From JAAYOS01 sp050950785 (GTDB lineage: Bacteria; Bacillota; Clostridia; Oscillospirales; JAAYOS01): a stretch of DNA of 64,000 nucleotides. Location: positions 13,009 to 77,008 of the forward strand of contig JBMNIG010000024.1 in the NCBI GenBank assembly GCA_050950785.1, in the 5' to 3' direction. Made by a program: the position numbers and the translations under genes. Positions 8,444 to 16,736 of the stretch are shown piece after piece (position 1 is the stretch's first letter; each line of letters opens with the position of its first letter). Below the pieces are notes generated by a model. That model was not told the origin of the DNA. It saw only the letters and a program-made list of their open reading frames with translations, and made no database searches.

Positions 8444-9793
8444 CTACTGATTTAGCTTCGTCTCTAGTTGCTGGTATATTTTGTTTGTCAATTCGTCATC
8501 ACGTGAACCAAATAGGTAGTATTGATTGCTTTCCGTTTTTATCAATATAAATGGCGAATGATTCGGATCGAGACAGACCTTCATTTTGGCAATCCCCTTA
8601 GCCGAGAAGTTGCCCTTTAGCAGGTTTTCCATCGCTGTACCAAATGTGCGAATCATATTCTCCGGCAGTTCTTCAAGAAGCTTGACTTCTGTGATTTCTT
8701 CATATGGCACAGAATATTCTGAGCTGCCGTACGTGGAAACTATATGGGTATCGGTAAGCACAATCCCTATCTGCCTTCCTCCAATGCTCTCGAGTAAAGC
8801 CCCTGTAAATGGCAAAGCAAGTAGCAATAGAACCAGCAAACCCGTGATTATCTTTCCGGATGTTTTAGCAACATTTATGCTTGAATTTGTACCGACACGA
8901 TTATTTATGATCAAGCGACTGTCGTTGGGATTGTAATATATTACTCCACCGATCCATTTGTCGTCGTCATCAACGTACCAATCCTTACCGCTTTGTGCGG
9001 TCAATTTCTCCTGCACTTTCCGTGTATTCATTTCAACTCTGATTGCAGCTACAGTAATAACAAAACCAACCGCAATTACCATGATTATATTCCATAATGG
9101 GTAATTACGTGTAAGGAGCATCCCTAAACCAAAGGCAGAAAAACTGTAGGCACATATAAGCCACATTTTCCCCCAATTATGTCGACGCACTTGGGTCAAA
9201 ACCCGTGATAGTTCAACATTTTTATCAACTGACTCCGATTTGTTACGGTAAAGATAGCGATAGCATAACCAAAAGACTGCAGGACAAATAGCAAATGTAA
9301 CATATAGTATCCAGTAACTTTGATCCCAAATCAACGGAAGTAAGCATAAAAGCACTGCCGGGAGAAAAGCCCAGGGAGATAGCCACTTGTTTGGTGGAAT
9401 CGCAGCAGTATCTACCCTAATACTCTTATTTTCAGTCTGCTTCCAGCCTTTTTCCAACTTAAGCTTTTTCAAAGCCTTGTTGCATATCACATATGGGACA
9501 TAAGGGAGTATAATGCAAAGATCAACCCAAATGCACCATAACGTCATAGTAATGGTGATTCCCCTGGCAAAGAGACATGGAACTGCTATAACGAGGAGAA
9601 ATATACATATCCACAGCTGCTGCTTCTTGAAACGCTTAAGGCTTTCCTGCACCTGTTCATCTTCCCGGGCATCATATGGCAAAGTGACACCTACTACGAT
9701 ATTCTTCTTGAATTTTGCTTCGTTTACGAGCATGAAATAGAGAAGCGGAGCAATCCAAATGATGCTGGCCCACAATATTACTGTAAAAATCAT
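8444..9793 (-). CDS. DUF1648/DUF5808-type membrane protein
   Basis: A 449-residue membrane protein with an N-terminal DUF1648-like segment, about eight hydrophobic spans, a DUF5808-like stretch near 270-300 (DDKWIGGVIYYNPND) and a C-terminal cytoplasmic region that may fold as a small PH-like domain. Such proteins are usually paired with YtrA-type GntR regulators and are thought to act in cell-envelope stress; the biochemical role is not known. Its ATG overlaps the regulator stop by 4 nt (ATGA) and has AGGAGG upstream, so the two are co-translated. No ABC transporter ATPase accompanies them here, unlike ytr operons. Confidence 0.75.
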   Translation of the reverse strand: MIFTVILWASIIWIAPLLYFMLVNEAKFKKNIVVGVTLPYDAREDEQVQESLKRFKKQQLWICIFLLVIAVPCLFARGITITMTLWCIWVDLCIILPYVPYVICNKALKKLKLEKGWKQTENKSIRVDTAAIPPNKWLSPWAFLPAVLLCLLPLIWDQSYWILYVTFAICPAVFWLCYRYLYRNKSESVDKNVELSRVLTQVRRHNWGKMWLICAYSFSAFGLGMLLTRNYPLWNIIMVIAVGFVITVAAIRVEMNTRKVQEKLTAQSGKDWYVDDDDKWIGGVIYYNPNDSRLIINNRVGTNSSINVAKTSGKIITGLLVLLLLALPFTGALLESIGGRQIGIVLTDTHIVSTYGSSEYSVPYEEITEVKLLEELPENMIRTFGTAMENLLKGNFSAKGIAKMKVCLDPNHSPFILIKTESNQYYLFGSRDDELTNKIYQQLETKLNQ

Positions 9794-10161
9794 CGCTGTC
9801 CCTCCTCATATAGCTTCTTACACAAGCTAATAACATCATTTTGACCCATTCCGGCTAATCTCAGCTCGGATATATGCAGTCTCAATGCTTCAATAGTTTC
9901 TTGCGGAATCGATAGTTCTGTTTTTCTAGATGCTATAACAGCACCAGTTCGACGATCTGTGTTGATGTATCCTTCCTGTTTTAACAACTGGTAGGCCTTA
10001 CTGACAGTCATCATATTTATACCGCTCTCTTCTGCCAACGCTCTGATAGTTGGCAAGCGATCTCCGGGTAGCAATTTACCCTCTGCTATTCCTATCACCA
10101 CTTGATTTCGTAGTTGTATATACAGAGGAGTATTGCTGTTAAAGTCAAAGTGAAAAATCAT
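9790..10161 (-). CDS. GntR-family regulator, YtrA subfamily
   Basis: A 123-residue protein with an N-terminal winged helix (PLYIQLRNQVVIGIAEGKL near 12, LPTIRALAEESGIN near 40 and TVSKAYQLLKQEGYI near 57) and only a short C-terminal helical tail, the hallmark of the YtrA subfamily. It is first in a two-gene operon with the membrane protein. A palindrome overlapping its own promoter suggests autorepression. The inducing signal is unknown; in relatives it is often a cell-wall-active compound. Confidence 0.85.
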   Translation of the reverse strand: MIFHFDFNSNTPLYIQLRNQVVIGIAEGKLLPGDRLPTIRALAEESGINMMTVSKAYQLLKQEGYINTDRRTGAVIASRKTELSIPQETIEALRLHISELRLAGMGQNDVISLCKKLYEEGQR

Positions 10162-10175
10162 ATGTTATGCCCCCT

Positions 10176-10198
10176 TTGCATTAATTATTATAATGCAA
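10176..10198. promoter_or_regulatory. Candidate operator of the YtrA-type regulator
   Basis: An 8-bp inverted repeat (TTGCATTA / TAATGCAA, 7-nt centre) covers the -10 region of the gntR promoter; a further TAATGCA half-site follows at 10200. The position predicts autorepression. Confidence 0.55.
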
Positions 10199-10216
10199 CT
10201 AATGCATGTATGTCAA
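10187..10216 (-). promoter_or_regulatory. Promoter of the gntR operon
   Basis: A consensus TTGACA and a consensus TATAAT are separated by 18 nt on the minus strand. The 5' leader would be about 20 nt. The -10 lies inside the candidate operator. Confidence 0.75.
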
Positions 10217-10380
10217 TAGGTGTTTTTCACTTTAAGATGATTTTGACAGCGCTCAGCCGTACGTTTAACCGACAAAATCCTTCTGAGATTTTATGAAGTC
10301 TCAAAAAATATGTGAACACGCGAATTTGCATAATTCCCGAACTAATCATTATATAAAGTAAAATTTTGATCCAAAATTTA

Positions 10381-10434
10381 ATACCCGATAAGGTACAATC
10401 GTTGTTTTCATGAAACAAGTACCTTATCGGGTAT
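10381..10434 (-). terminator. Long hairpin after guaA
   Basis: A perfect 16-bp inverted repeat with a smaller inner hairpin (TTGTTT / AAACAA) in its loop begins 10 bp past the guaA stop. Only a loose T-rich stretch follows on the minus strand, so termination may be incomplete. The remaining 10217-10380 is A+T rich and holds nothing I recognise. Confidence 0.5.
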
Positions 10435-10443
10435 ATTATTATA

Positions 10444-11976
10444 TCATTCCCACTCGATAGTCGCCGGTGGCTTTGCTGTTATATCGTAGACGACTCTGTT
10501 GACATGGCTTACTTCGTTTACTATCCGTTTAGAAACCAATGCAAGCACATCATAGGGGATTCTCGCCCATTCGGCAGTCATATAATCAGTGGTCGTCACA
10601 GCTCGAAGTGCTACTGTATAGTCGTAAGTTCGGGCATCCCCCATAACCCCTACCGACCTCATGTTCGTGAGAACAGCAAAATACTGGCCTATGCTGTCAT
10701 CGAGTCCGGCATTGACCAACTCCTCGCGAAATATCGCATCGGCGTCACGCAATATTTCGAGCTTGTCCTTGGTAATCTCACCTATGATGCGTACTGCAAG
10801 GCCAGGACCCGGAAACGGCTGACGCTTAACGAGCTTTTCAGGCAGTCCTAGCTCTCTGCCAAGATCCCGGACTTCGTCCTTAAAGAGTAAGCGCAGCGGT
10901 TCAATTATCTCCTTGAAGTTTATGACATCGGGAAGACCACCCACATTGTGATGACTCTTAATAACGGCTGCTTCTCCTACTCCGGATTCAATAACATCGG
11001 GATAGATAGTTCCTTGCACAAGAAAGTCCACCTCTCCTATTTTCGAGGCTTCCTCCTCAAAAACCCGTATAAACTCCTCGCCGATTATTTTTCGTTTTTC
11101 CTCGGGGTCGGTCACTCCGGAAAGTCTGCTCAGAAAACGATCTTCGGCGTTTACACGTATAAACTGAATGTCCCCTCTTCCAAAGACATCCTCAACCTCA
11201 TCGCCCTCATTTTTTCTCATCAATCCATGATCTACAAAAATGCATATCAACTGCTTCCCAATAGCAGTCTTAAGAAGTTGGGCACATACCGAACTGTCAA
11301 CTCCGCCCGATAGTCCAAGCAAGGCCTTTCCACTGCCTACTGTCTCCCTGATTTCTTCAATAGCCTGCTGAGCATAGTTGTGCATAGACCAGCTTCCATC
11401 AGCCTCACAGACCTCATATAGGAAATTCCTCAGAATCTCTGTTCCGTTCTCCGAGTGCTCAACCTCCGCATGGAATTGGATTCCATACATCTTCTTCTCT
11501 CTGTGTTCCATAGCAGCAATAGGGCACTCTTCACTCGATGCTATCGCTTTGAACCCTTTAGGTATTTCAGCCACAAAATCCGCATGGCTCATATAGACTG
11601 TTCCCTGGCCGTTCATACCTCTAAACAGTGGAGATGAATTATCATAATTGACTTTGGTGGAACCGTATTCGTGGACCTCCGCTGCCTTTACATCTCCGCC
11701 AAGGACGTGTGCCATAACCTGCATGCCATAACAGATGCCAAGCACCGGAACTCCCAGATTGAAGAGTTGATTGTCGGGTCGTGGCGCATTATCTTCATAA
11801 ACGCTATTGGGACCACCACTTAGGATTATACCTATTGGCTCTTTCTTTTTTATATCCTCTATAGGCATCCTGTAAGAGTGGACTTCGCAGTATACACCAC
11901 TCTCACGGACTCGCCTTGCGATCAATTGATTGTATTGCCCGCCAAAATCCAATATAAGAACCATTTTGTTCGACAT
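10444..11976 (-). CDS. guaA: GMP synthase (glutamine-hydrolysing)
   Basis: GuaA converts XMP, ATP and glutamine to GMP. An N-terminal class I glutamine amidotransferase domain has Cys82 in LGICYGMQ and a His/Glu pair in QFHAEVEHS. The ATP-pyrophosphatase domain has the P-loop LSGGVDSSV near 228, and the C-terminal dimerisation domain ends PPATIEWE. The longest frame adds 39 residues overlapping the upstream gene; I chose ATG at 11976 (510 aa, the normal length) because GAGG lies 6 nt upstream. It begins 25 nt after the GNAT gene and probably shares its transcript. No purine riboswitch is evident upstream. Confidence 0.95.
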   Translation of the reverse strand: MSNKMVLILDFGGQYNQLIARRVRESGVYCEVHSYRMPIEDIKKKEPIGIILSGGPNSVYEDNAPRPDNQLFNLGVPVLGICYGMQVMAHVLGGDVKAAEVHEYGSTKVNYDNSSPLFRGMNGQGTVYMSHADFVAEIPKGFKAIASSEECPIAAMEHREKKMYGIQFHAEVEHSENGTEILRNFLYEVCEADGSWSMHNYAQQAIEEIRETVGSGKALLGLSGGVDSSVCAQLLKTAIGKQLICIFVDHGLMRKNEGDEVEDVFGRGDIQFIRVNAEDRFLSRLSGVTDPEEKRKIIGEEFIRVFEEEASKIGEVDFLVQGTIYPDVIESGVGEAAVIKSHHNVGGLPDVINFKEIIEPLRLLFKDEVRDLGRELGLPEKLVKRQPFPGPGLAVRIIGEITKDKLEILRDADAIFREELVNAGLDDSIGQYFAVLTNMRSVGVMGDARTYDYTVALRAVTTTDYMTAEWARIPYDVLALVSKRIVNEVSHVNRVVYDITAKPPATIEWE

Positions 11977-12001
11977 AACTTTCCTCATTTCTTCTGTATA
12001 T

Positions 12002-12775
12002 CTAATAATCCGATATCTCATACACAATATACTCACGGTCAAACCTGTAACCGAGCTTTTTCGCCAAAGCTGCAGATTCTTTATTATGTGCATCCCAACC
12101 TGGGTATAGGCCTCTGTTGAGACACTCCAATATCAGTTTCGCTCCACTGATGTATGCAAGCCCTTTCCTCCGATACTCTTTTTTAGTATCGATTTGAATT
12201 TCAATGCCACCGATAAAGGACGAGTAGGAGGATGCACCTGCAACCGGCTCACCATCTTTAAATATAACAACACCCAATCCAAGTCTTTTATACGTTTCAT
12301 AATCTTCATATTGGGCTACCCAATCGTAGCACCAAGAAATCTCTTTGCACTTGTTATACAGTTCCTCGTCAATCAACTGAATCGAGTATTCCGGAGAAAG
12401 AGAGTCTACAACAGATTGAAGCCTATCCTTATCAAATACGTCCGGATCCTTTTTGAAGGCATATCTTGTCACTTTTCTCGCCTTATCCTGATAATGTTTT
12501 TCTATCGGGTCTGCCCATTCATCGTTTTGAGGAACCATGATAATGTAATCCCACTTGTAATCATCCGGCTTAAACATGATAATATCGGCGTTTGGTTTTC
12601 CGACCAAGAAGGAAAAACCCCCTAGAATGGCGGCCACAGATTCCGGGTTTTCGGTTGAGTCTGCATATATGTTACCCATGACCCCTTGAAGGCATGACCA
12701 TACAAGAGTATCTTCCATCCCTGCAAACAGTGGAGCCACTATCTTGGTATCAGTTATTTTAATGCATCTTCCCAT
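12002..12775 (-). CDS. GNAT acetyltransferase (ZmaR-like family)
   Basis: About 257 residues resembling the GNAT_acetyltran family that includes the zwittermicin A resistance protein. The acyl-CoA binding part is C-terminal: GGIEIQIDTKKEYRRKGLA near 207 contains the R-x-x-G-x-(A/G)-type pyrophosphate loop, followed by a helix and WDAHNKESAALAKKLGYRF. The substrate is unknown. I prefer the ATG at 12775, with AAGGTG 9 nt upstream, over a GTG four codons earlier. It lies directly upstream of guaA in the same orientation. Confidence 0.8.
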   Translation of the reverse strand: MGRCIKITDTKIVAPLFAGMEDTLVWSCLQGVMGNIYADSTENPESVAAILGGFSFLVGKPNADIIMFKPDDYKWDYIIMVPQNDEWADPIEKHYQDKARKVTRYAFKKDPDVFDKDRLQSVVDSLSPEYSIQLIDEELYNKCKEISWCYDWVAQYEDYETYKRLGLGVVIFKDGEPVAGASSYSSFIGGIEIQIDTKKEYRRKGLAYISGAKLILECLNRGLYPGWDAHNKESAALAKKLGYRFDREYIVYEISDY

Positions 12776-12920
12776 ATTGATGAGCACCTTATTTTTACCT
12801 TTCCCGACCTTTTTGGGTTTAATTCACTTCCTAAATGCATGGTAATTTTATCATACTACCAAACACCAATCAATAAGAGCTTTTGTTGAGTGGAAAACTA
12901 TCGAAACGAATTTGTCATAC

Positions 12921-12954
12921 AAAAAACCGCCATAGGTGTTAACCAATGACGGTC
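12921..12954 (-). terminator. Terminator of rplM-rpsI
   Basis: A hairpin with 10 of 12 positions paired, closing on ACCG/CGGT, is followed by TTTTTT on the minus strand. It lies about 65 bp after the rpsI stop. Confidence 0.65.
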
Positions 12955-13017
12955 TTGTAAACTCGAAAACAAACTTTGAAAGCTTGAACAATCTCGAGTG
13001 TAAATAAGCAATAAATA

Positions 13018-13422
13018 TTATCTCTTGGAGAATTGAGGCGCGCGACGAGCACCCTTGAGACCGTACTTTTTGCGCTCCTTCATCCTTGGGTCTCTTGTCA
13101 GGAAACCTGCCTTTTTGAGAGCAGGACGAAAATTTTCGTCGAGCTTGATAAGCGCGCGAGCAATACCGTGGCGAATTGCGCCGGCCTGTCCGGTCACTCC
13201 ACCACCGGTAACGGTAGTTACGATGTCAACCTTGCCAATGGTTTCGGTAGTAACCAGGGGCTGACGTACGATCAGCTTGAGGGTATCAAGCCCAAAGTAA
13301 TCGTCGATGTCACGATTGTTGATGGTTATTTGACCGCTTCCATTCGGATAAACGTGAACTCTGGCCACTGAGGACTTTCTGCGGCCGGTGCCATAGAAAT
13401 AAGGCTTTTTCGGTGTATACAT
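13018..13422 (-). CDS. rpsI: 30S ribosomal protein S9
   Basis: A 134-residue S9: the N-terminal YGTGRRKSSVARV, the central GQAGAIRHGIARAL and the basic tail ending APQFSKR are all diagnostic. The C-terminal tail reaches the ribosomal P-site tRNA. The ATG follows AAGGAGG and the gene starts 14 nt after rplM, the standard bacterial pair. Confidence 0.98.
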   Translation of the reverse strand: MYTPKKPYFYGTGRRKSSVARVHVYPNGSGQITINNRDIDDYFGLDTLKLIVRQPLVTTETIGKVDIVTTVTGGGVTGQAGAIRHGIARALIKLDENFRPALKKAGFLTRDPRMKERKKYGLKGARRAPQFSKR

Positions 13423-13436
13423 CCTTCTTTACCTCC

Positions 13437-13868
13437 TTAGTCCTGTGCCCAAAGCTCAGGTTTCTGAGCGGCATGTTTGTGTTCTTCGTCCTTATAGACG
13501 CGCAAGCGCTTGAGGGCCAGTGCGCCCAAAGAGTTCTTTGGAAGCATGCCTTTAACGGCAAGCTCCATTGCGAAGTTGGAGCGTTTCTCCATAAGAGTGC
13601 TGTATTTGACCTCTTTCAAGCCTCCAACCCAGCCGGAATGACGATAGTACTTCTTGTTGTTGAGCTTGTTGCCGGTAAGTACGGCCTTGTCGGAATTGAT
13701 GATGATCACAAAATCCCCGCAATCAACATGGGGTGTGAAATCAGGCCTGTGCTTGCCCCTGAGAATATGGGCAGCCAATGCAGCGGTTCTTCCGAGTGGT
13801 TTGTCTGCCGCATCCAGGATGTACCATTTGCGTTCCATGGTCTCTTTTTTTGCCATGTAGGTGGACAT
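13437..13868 (-). CDS. rplM: 50S ribosomal protein L13
   Basis: A 143-residue L13 with WYILDAADKPLGRTA near 15, LRGKHRPDFTPHVDCGD near 37 and the LP-NSLGALALKRLRVY C-terminal block. I chose the ATG at 13868 (MSTYMAKKE), which has GGAGG 6 nt upstream; the longer frame begins with a TTG upstream of that ribosome binding site. L13 is an early assembly protein and in Firmicutes can regulate its own operon through the mRNA leader. Confidence 0.97.
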   Translation of the reverse strand: MSTYMAKKETMERKWYILDAADKPLGRTAALAAHILRGKHRPDFTPHVDCGDFVIIINSDKAVLTGNKLNNKKYYRHSGWVGGLKEVKYSTLMEKRSNFAMELAVKGMLPKNSLGALALKRLRVYKDEEHKHAAQKPELWAQD

Positions 13869-13998
13869 ATACTTCCTCCGTTCCAATATCGGTTAATAAT
13901 TATAGTCTAAAGTTTAACATTTTGAACCAAATCTCTGTAAAATGTTGACCTTATTTGCTTCTTCCATTATCATATTCAACGTAGAAAAAACAAGACCT
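13869..13998 (-). promoter_or_regulatory. Long rplM leader, possible L13 autoregulatory leader
   Basis: The promoter predicts an untranslated leader of about 130 nt before rplM. It contains an inverted repeat (AACATTTT / AAAATGTT at 13916-13946). Firmicutes commonly carry an L13-binding leader at this position, but I cannot match the family covariance pattern by eye. Confidence 0.4.
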
Positions 13999-14003
13999 TA
14001 ACT

Positions 14004-14032
14004 TTTATACCATATCAACCCGTTGTTGTCAA
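14004..14032 (-). promoter_or_regulatory. rplM-rpsI promoter
   Basis: A consensus TTGACA and a TATAAA are separated by exactly 17 nt on the minus strand. Confidence 0.7.
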
Positions 14033-14155
14033 CACCCAAAATGCAAATATTTTAATTTAGATAGCCGGGTCCTCCCTATTCCTTTCATATCCTCCGTTTT
14101 ACTCGCGTTTACTACAAACCAATTTCAAAATTTTTGCAGGACAAGGAGCACTTTT

Positions 14156-14883
14156 ATGCAGCGTCTTTTAAGCCGAGTGCGCAGATGCGTTGACGATTTT
14201 AACATGATACAACCCGGGGATCGTATTGCGGTAGGGGTTATCTGCAGGTAAGGATTCCCTATCACTTCTCTGGTCGCTTGCACAAATGCGGCGTTTTTAT
14301 CCTAATCCTTATGAGCTTAAAGCAGTTACCCTTGATATTGATTCAGGAAAATACGGACTTCAGCGCCGTTGAAGAGTTTTGCCGCTCCCTCGATGTGGAA
14401 TATACAGTGGGTTCCAACCAATATCAAGAAAATCGTATTCGATGTCAGAAATGAAGAACGAACCCCTGCTCTCTTTGTGCGAAGTTACGCAGAGGAGGGG
14501 TGAACAATGCAGCTCTCTCGCTTGGGTTTGTCATTAAAAGTAGCACTGGGGCACCACTTTGATGATGCCCATTGAGACTTTTATGATGTCACTTATCTTT
14601 GAGGGAAGGATCTCGTGTTTTCAGCCGGTTACTTATCTTGATCGCAAGGATGTTACGATCATAAGGCCAATGCTCTATGTTGAGGAGAAAATGCTGCATA
14701 ATTCGGCACAAGAGCTCAAGCTCCCGGTTCTGGAGAGCACATGCCCTGCAAACGGGCACACAAAGCGTCAAGAGATAAAGCAGCTCTTAGAAAATCTGGT
14801 CAAAGGAATATCCCGATATCAAAAGTAAAGTTTTCGGAGCGATACGCCGCTCATCGTTGAAGGGTTGGAACACAAACGACTGA
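14156..14883 (+). pseudogene. ttcA-like tRNA thiolation (PP-loop) gene, decayed
   Basis: Joining frames recovers a TtcA-family protein of about 240 residues: MQRLLSRVRRCVDDFNM, then PGDRIAVGV, MRRFYPNPYELKAVT, LGHHFDD, IETFMMSLIFEGRI and CPANGHTKRQEIKQLLENL, ending with VFGAIRRSSLKGW. It has an AAGGAG ribosome binding site. The frame is lost inside the ATP-binding SGGKDS loop (14242-14252), again around 14370-14460, at GATGATGCC-CATTGAG near 14573 and near 14825. The PP-loop is thus destroyed. The residual open frame 14559-14828 is only a fragment. The family thiolates tRNA, but this copy cannot make an intact enzyme as read. Confidence 0.75.
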
Positions 14884-14909
14884 TATTAAGCGCTACATTT
14901 TACTGCGCG

Positions 14910-15743
14910 CTATCGGCTAAGCCGCTGTGTCTCTAGCCAAACAAGAATTTCATTAGCGATGTCTTGCCAGCATACTTCGTTATGCAAATCATGGCGCAGG
15001 CCTTCCCATTCGCGGTATGTGCACAGCTTCCCTGCGGCCTCAGCAAAAGCTCGACTTCCCTCTATGCTGCATATGCCATCCTTTGTGCCATGCATCAGCA
15101 ATACCGGCCCGCGCTTGATATCGGCATTTTTTAGTATAAGCTTTGCCCATTTGAAACATCCGGCAGCAGTGCCCGGTGTTATGAACGGGTGGCATAGTTT
15201 GTCGGGTACAGATCCCGGCGGGACAAGCTCTGATGGGTCGAAATGTTTGTCTGATTTAACTCTGTTGTTGAGCAACAAATTTGGTGTAATTACGGAAGCT
15301 ACTATTGATATGAAGTACGCAATCGCGGTGGGCATGTTTACAAGACGTATCCACGGTGAGGTTATAATATAACCGCGTACTTCTTCTTTTTCACGGGCGA
15401 GGCGGTATGAAAGAGCTAGGTTCCCACCCATGGAATGTCCCATAAGATATCTGGGGACTCCCGGCTCCTCTTGTCTGATATAGTTTAATAAGGTGTCTAC
15501 GAGACCGTAAAATTCATCCCGTTTCCCTATTTGACCCCGTATACCGGGTGACTTCCCATGCCCAGGCAGGTCTATTCCGTAGACCGAATAACCTCTCTGC
15601 GCTATATAGTCGGCAAATTTTGAATAGCGGCCAAAGTGCTCACCAATGCCATGCAGCACAGCGATCGCTCCCAAAGGCTTTTCCGCCTTCGAGTAATATC
15701 CTTGATACTCCACATAGTCATGCTTCAGCTCAAATTCAAGCAT
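14910..15743 (-). CDS. Alpha/beta hydrolase, lysophospholipase/monoacylglycerol lipase-like
   Basis: A 277-residue serine hydrolase of the Hydrolase_4 (serine aminopeptidase S33) type. LHGIGEHFGRY at 30-40 and IDLPGHGKS near 58 are the family's signature turns; GHSMGG places the nucleophile at Ser104, MHGTKDGIC near 221 the Asp and GLRHDLHNE near 252 the His. There is no signal peptide. GGGAGG precedes the ATG. It is divergent from hpf. It probably cleaves monoacylglycerols or lysophospholipids, but the substrate cannot be fixed from sequence. Confidence 0.82.
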   Translation of the reverse strand: MLEFELKHDYVEYQGYYSKAEKPLGAIAVLHGIGEHFGRYSKFADYIAQRGYSVYGIDLPGHGKSPGIRGQIGKRDEFYGLVDTLLNYIRQEEPGVPRYLMGHSMGGNLALSYRLAREKEEVRGYIITSPWIRLVNMPTAIAYFISIVASVITPNLLLNNRVKSDKHFDPSELVPPGSVPDKLCHPFITPGTAAGCFKWAKLILKNADIKRGPVLLMHGTKDGICSIEGSRAFAEAAGKLCTYREWEGLRHDLHNEVCWQDIANEILVWLETQRLSR

Positions 15744-16032
15744 GATTTCCTCCCGTTCTGCTATCCGATGGGATATTTATTTTGTGTAACTTTTGGTCGG
15801 ATTTTTGCTTCTTTAACTTAAATATATTAAATCAGATTTCTGTGTTTAGTTCAATAAGTTATTTATATAAATCTAGCAATTTTGCGGCAAGGTATGGTAA
15901 TATACCGAGAAAAATGATATAATAAAGATGGCAGAAGAGAATGCACGGCAGAGCAAAATCGGCTGTGCCGCGGCCGTTAATGCGGCACCCGCGCATGGTC
16001 ACTTGGCGAGCGCGGTAAGAACGGAGGTCTCT

Positions 16033-16569
16033 ATGAAGTTTACATTCAATGCCAAAAAGGTAGAAGTTTCCGAAGACCTGATGGAGTACGCAAGAAAGAA
16101 AATCAGTAAACTTGACCGCTACTTCAAAAAAGACTCAAACGCACACATTGTTTTTTCAACCGAACGCGGTAGGGAGACAGTAGAAATTACGATCCACCAC
16201 GGGTCCATGATTTTCCGCACACGTCAGACGACCCATGACTTTTATGCGTGTATTGACCTGGGGGTCGAGGTTCTTGTCAGACAAATCCACAAGAACAAGA
16301 CAAGGCTTGAAAAAAGGTTGCGTAAAGGCGCTTTTGATCGTGCAACCAGCACTGGCGTGAATGGACACCAGGATGTGGAGGAGGAAACTTACAACATAGT
16401 CCGGACAAAACGTTTTGCCATTAAGCCCATTACCCCGGAGGAAGCCATACTGCAAATGAATATGCTGGGTCATGAGTTCTTTGTATTTAAGGATCAGACA
16501 AATGAAGACTCCTTTGCGGTAGTCTATCGCAGAAATGATGGCGGTTATGGTCTGATCGAGACAGAATAG
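16033..16569 (+). CDS. hpf: Long-form ribosome hibernation promoting factor
   Basis: HPF binds the 30S decoding region of idle ribosomes; the long form joins two ribosomes into 100S dimers. The 178-residue protein has the N-terminal S30AE domain (MKFTFNAKKVEVSEDLMEYA onward), a basic linker near 95-115 and the C-terminal dimerisation domain (RTKRFAIKPITPEEAILQMN). I chose ATG at 16033, 5 nt after GGAGG; the open frame continues upstream to 15928 but that part is GC-rich, low in complexity and has no homologous look. A TATAAT at 15918 without a good -35 may be the promoter. Confidence 0.95.
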   Translation: MKFTFNAKKVEVSEDLMEYARKKISKLDRYFKKDSNAHIVFSTERGRETVEITIHHGSMIFRTRQTTHDFYACIDLGVEVLVRQIHKNKTRLEKRLRKGAFDRATSTGVNGHQDVEEETYNIVRTKRFAIKPITPEEAILQMNMLGHEFFVFKDQTNEDSFAVVYRRNDGGYGLIETE

Positions 16570-16644
16570 TTTCAATTATTATAACTCTACGATATCCCGG
16601 CAATCGTATTTTATAACGTTATTTATAAACTATCAATTAGCTAT

Positions 16645-16676
16645 AAAACAGGAGGATTTGATCCTCCTGTTTTTTG
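16645..16676 (+). terminator. hpf terminator
   Basis: A 10-bp stem (ACAGGAGGAT / ATCCTCCTGT) with a TTG loop is followed by six T on the plus strand. The A-rich 5' flank means it may also stop transcription from the other side. Confidence 0.85.
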
Positions 16677-16736
16677 CTTGTATATTCGTTTAGGCTAAGA
16701 GAATTGAGGTTGCAATGGCCTCAGTCAAAATAGCCC

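Noticed and set aside
11977..12093. 39-residue N-terminal extension of GuaA
   Set aside because: It overlaps the upstream GNAT gene out of frame and would exceed the normal GuaA length; the inner ATG has the ribosome binding site.
12776..13017. Purine riboswitch or G-box upstream of the guaA unit
   Set aside because: I looked for the conserved three-way junction bases (TATA...CCTAC...) and did not find them; only a terminator hairpin for rpsI is present.
15928..16032. In-frame 35-residue N-terminal extension of HPF
   Set aside because: The GGAGG site 5 nt before the ATG at 16033 and the family N-terminus both support the shorter protein. The extension is Ala-rich with no homologue-like sequence.
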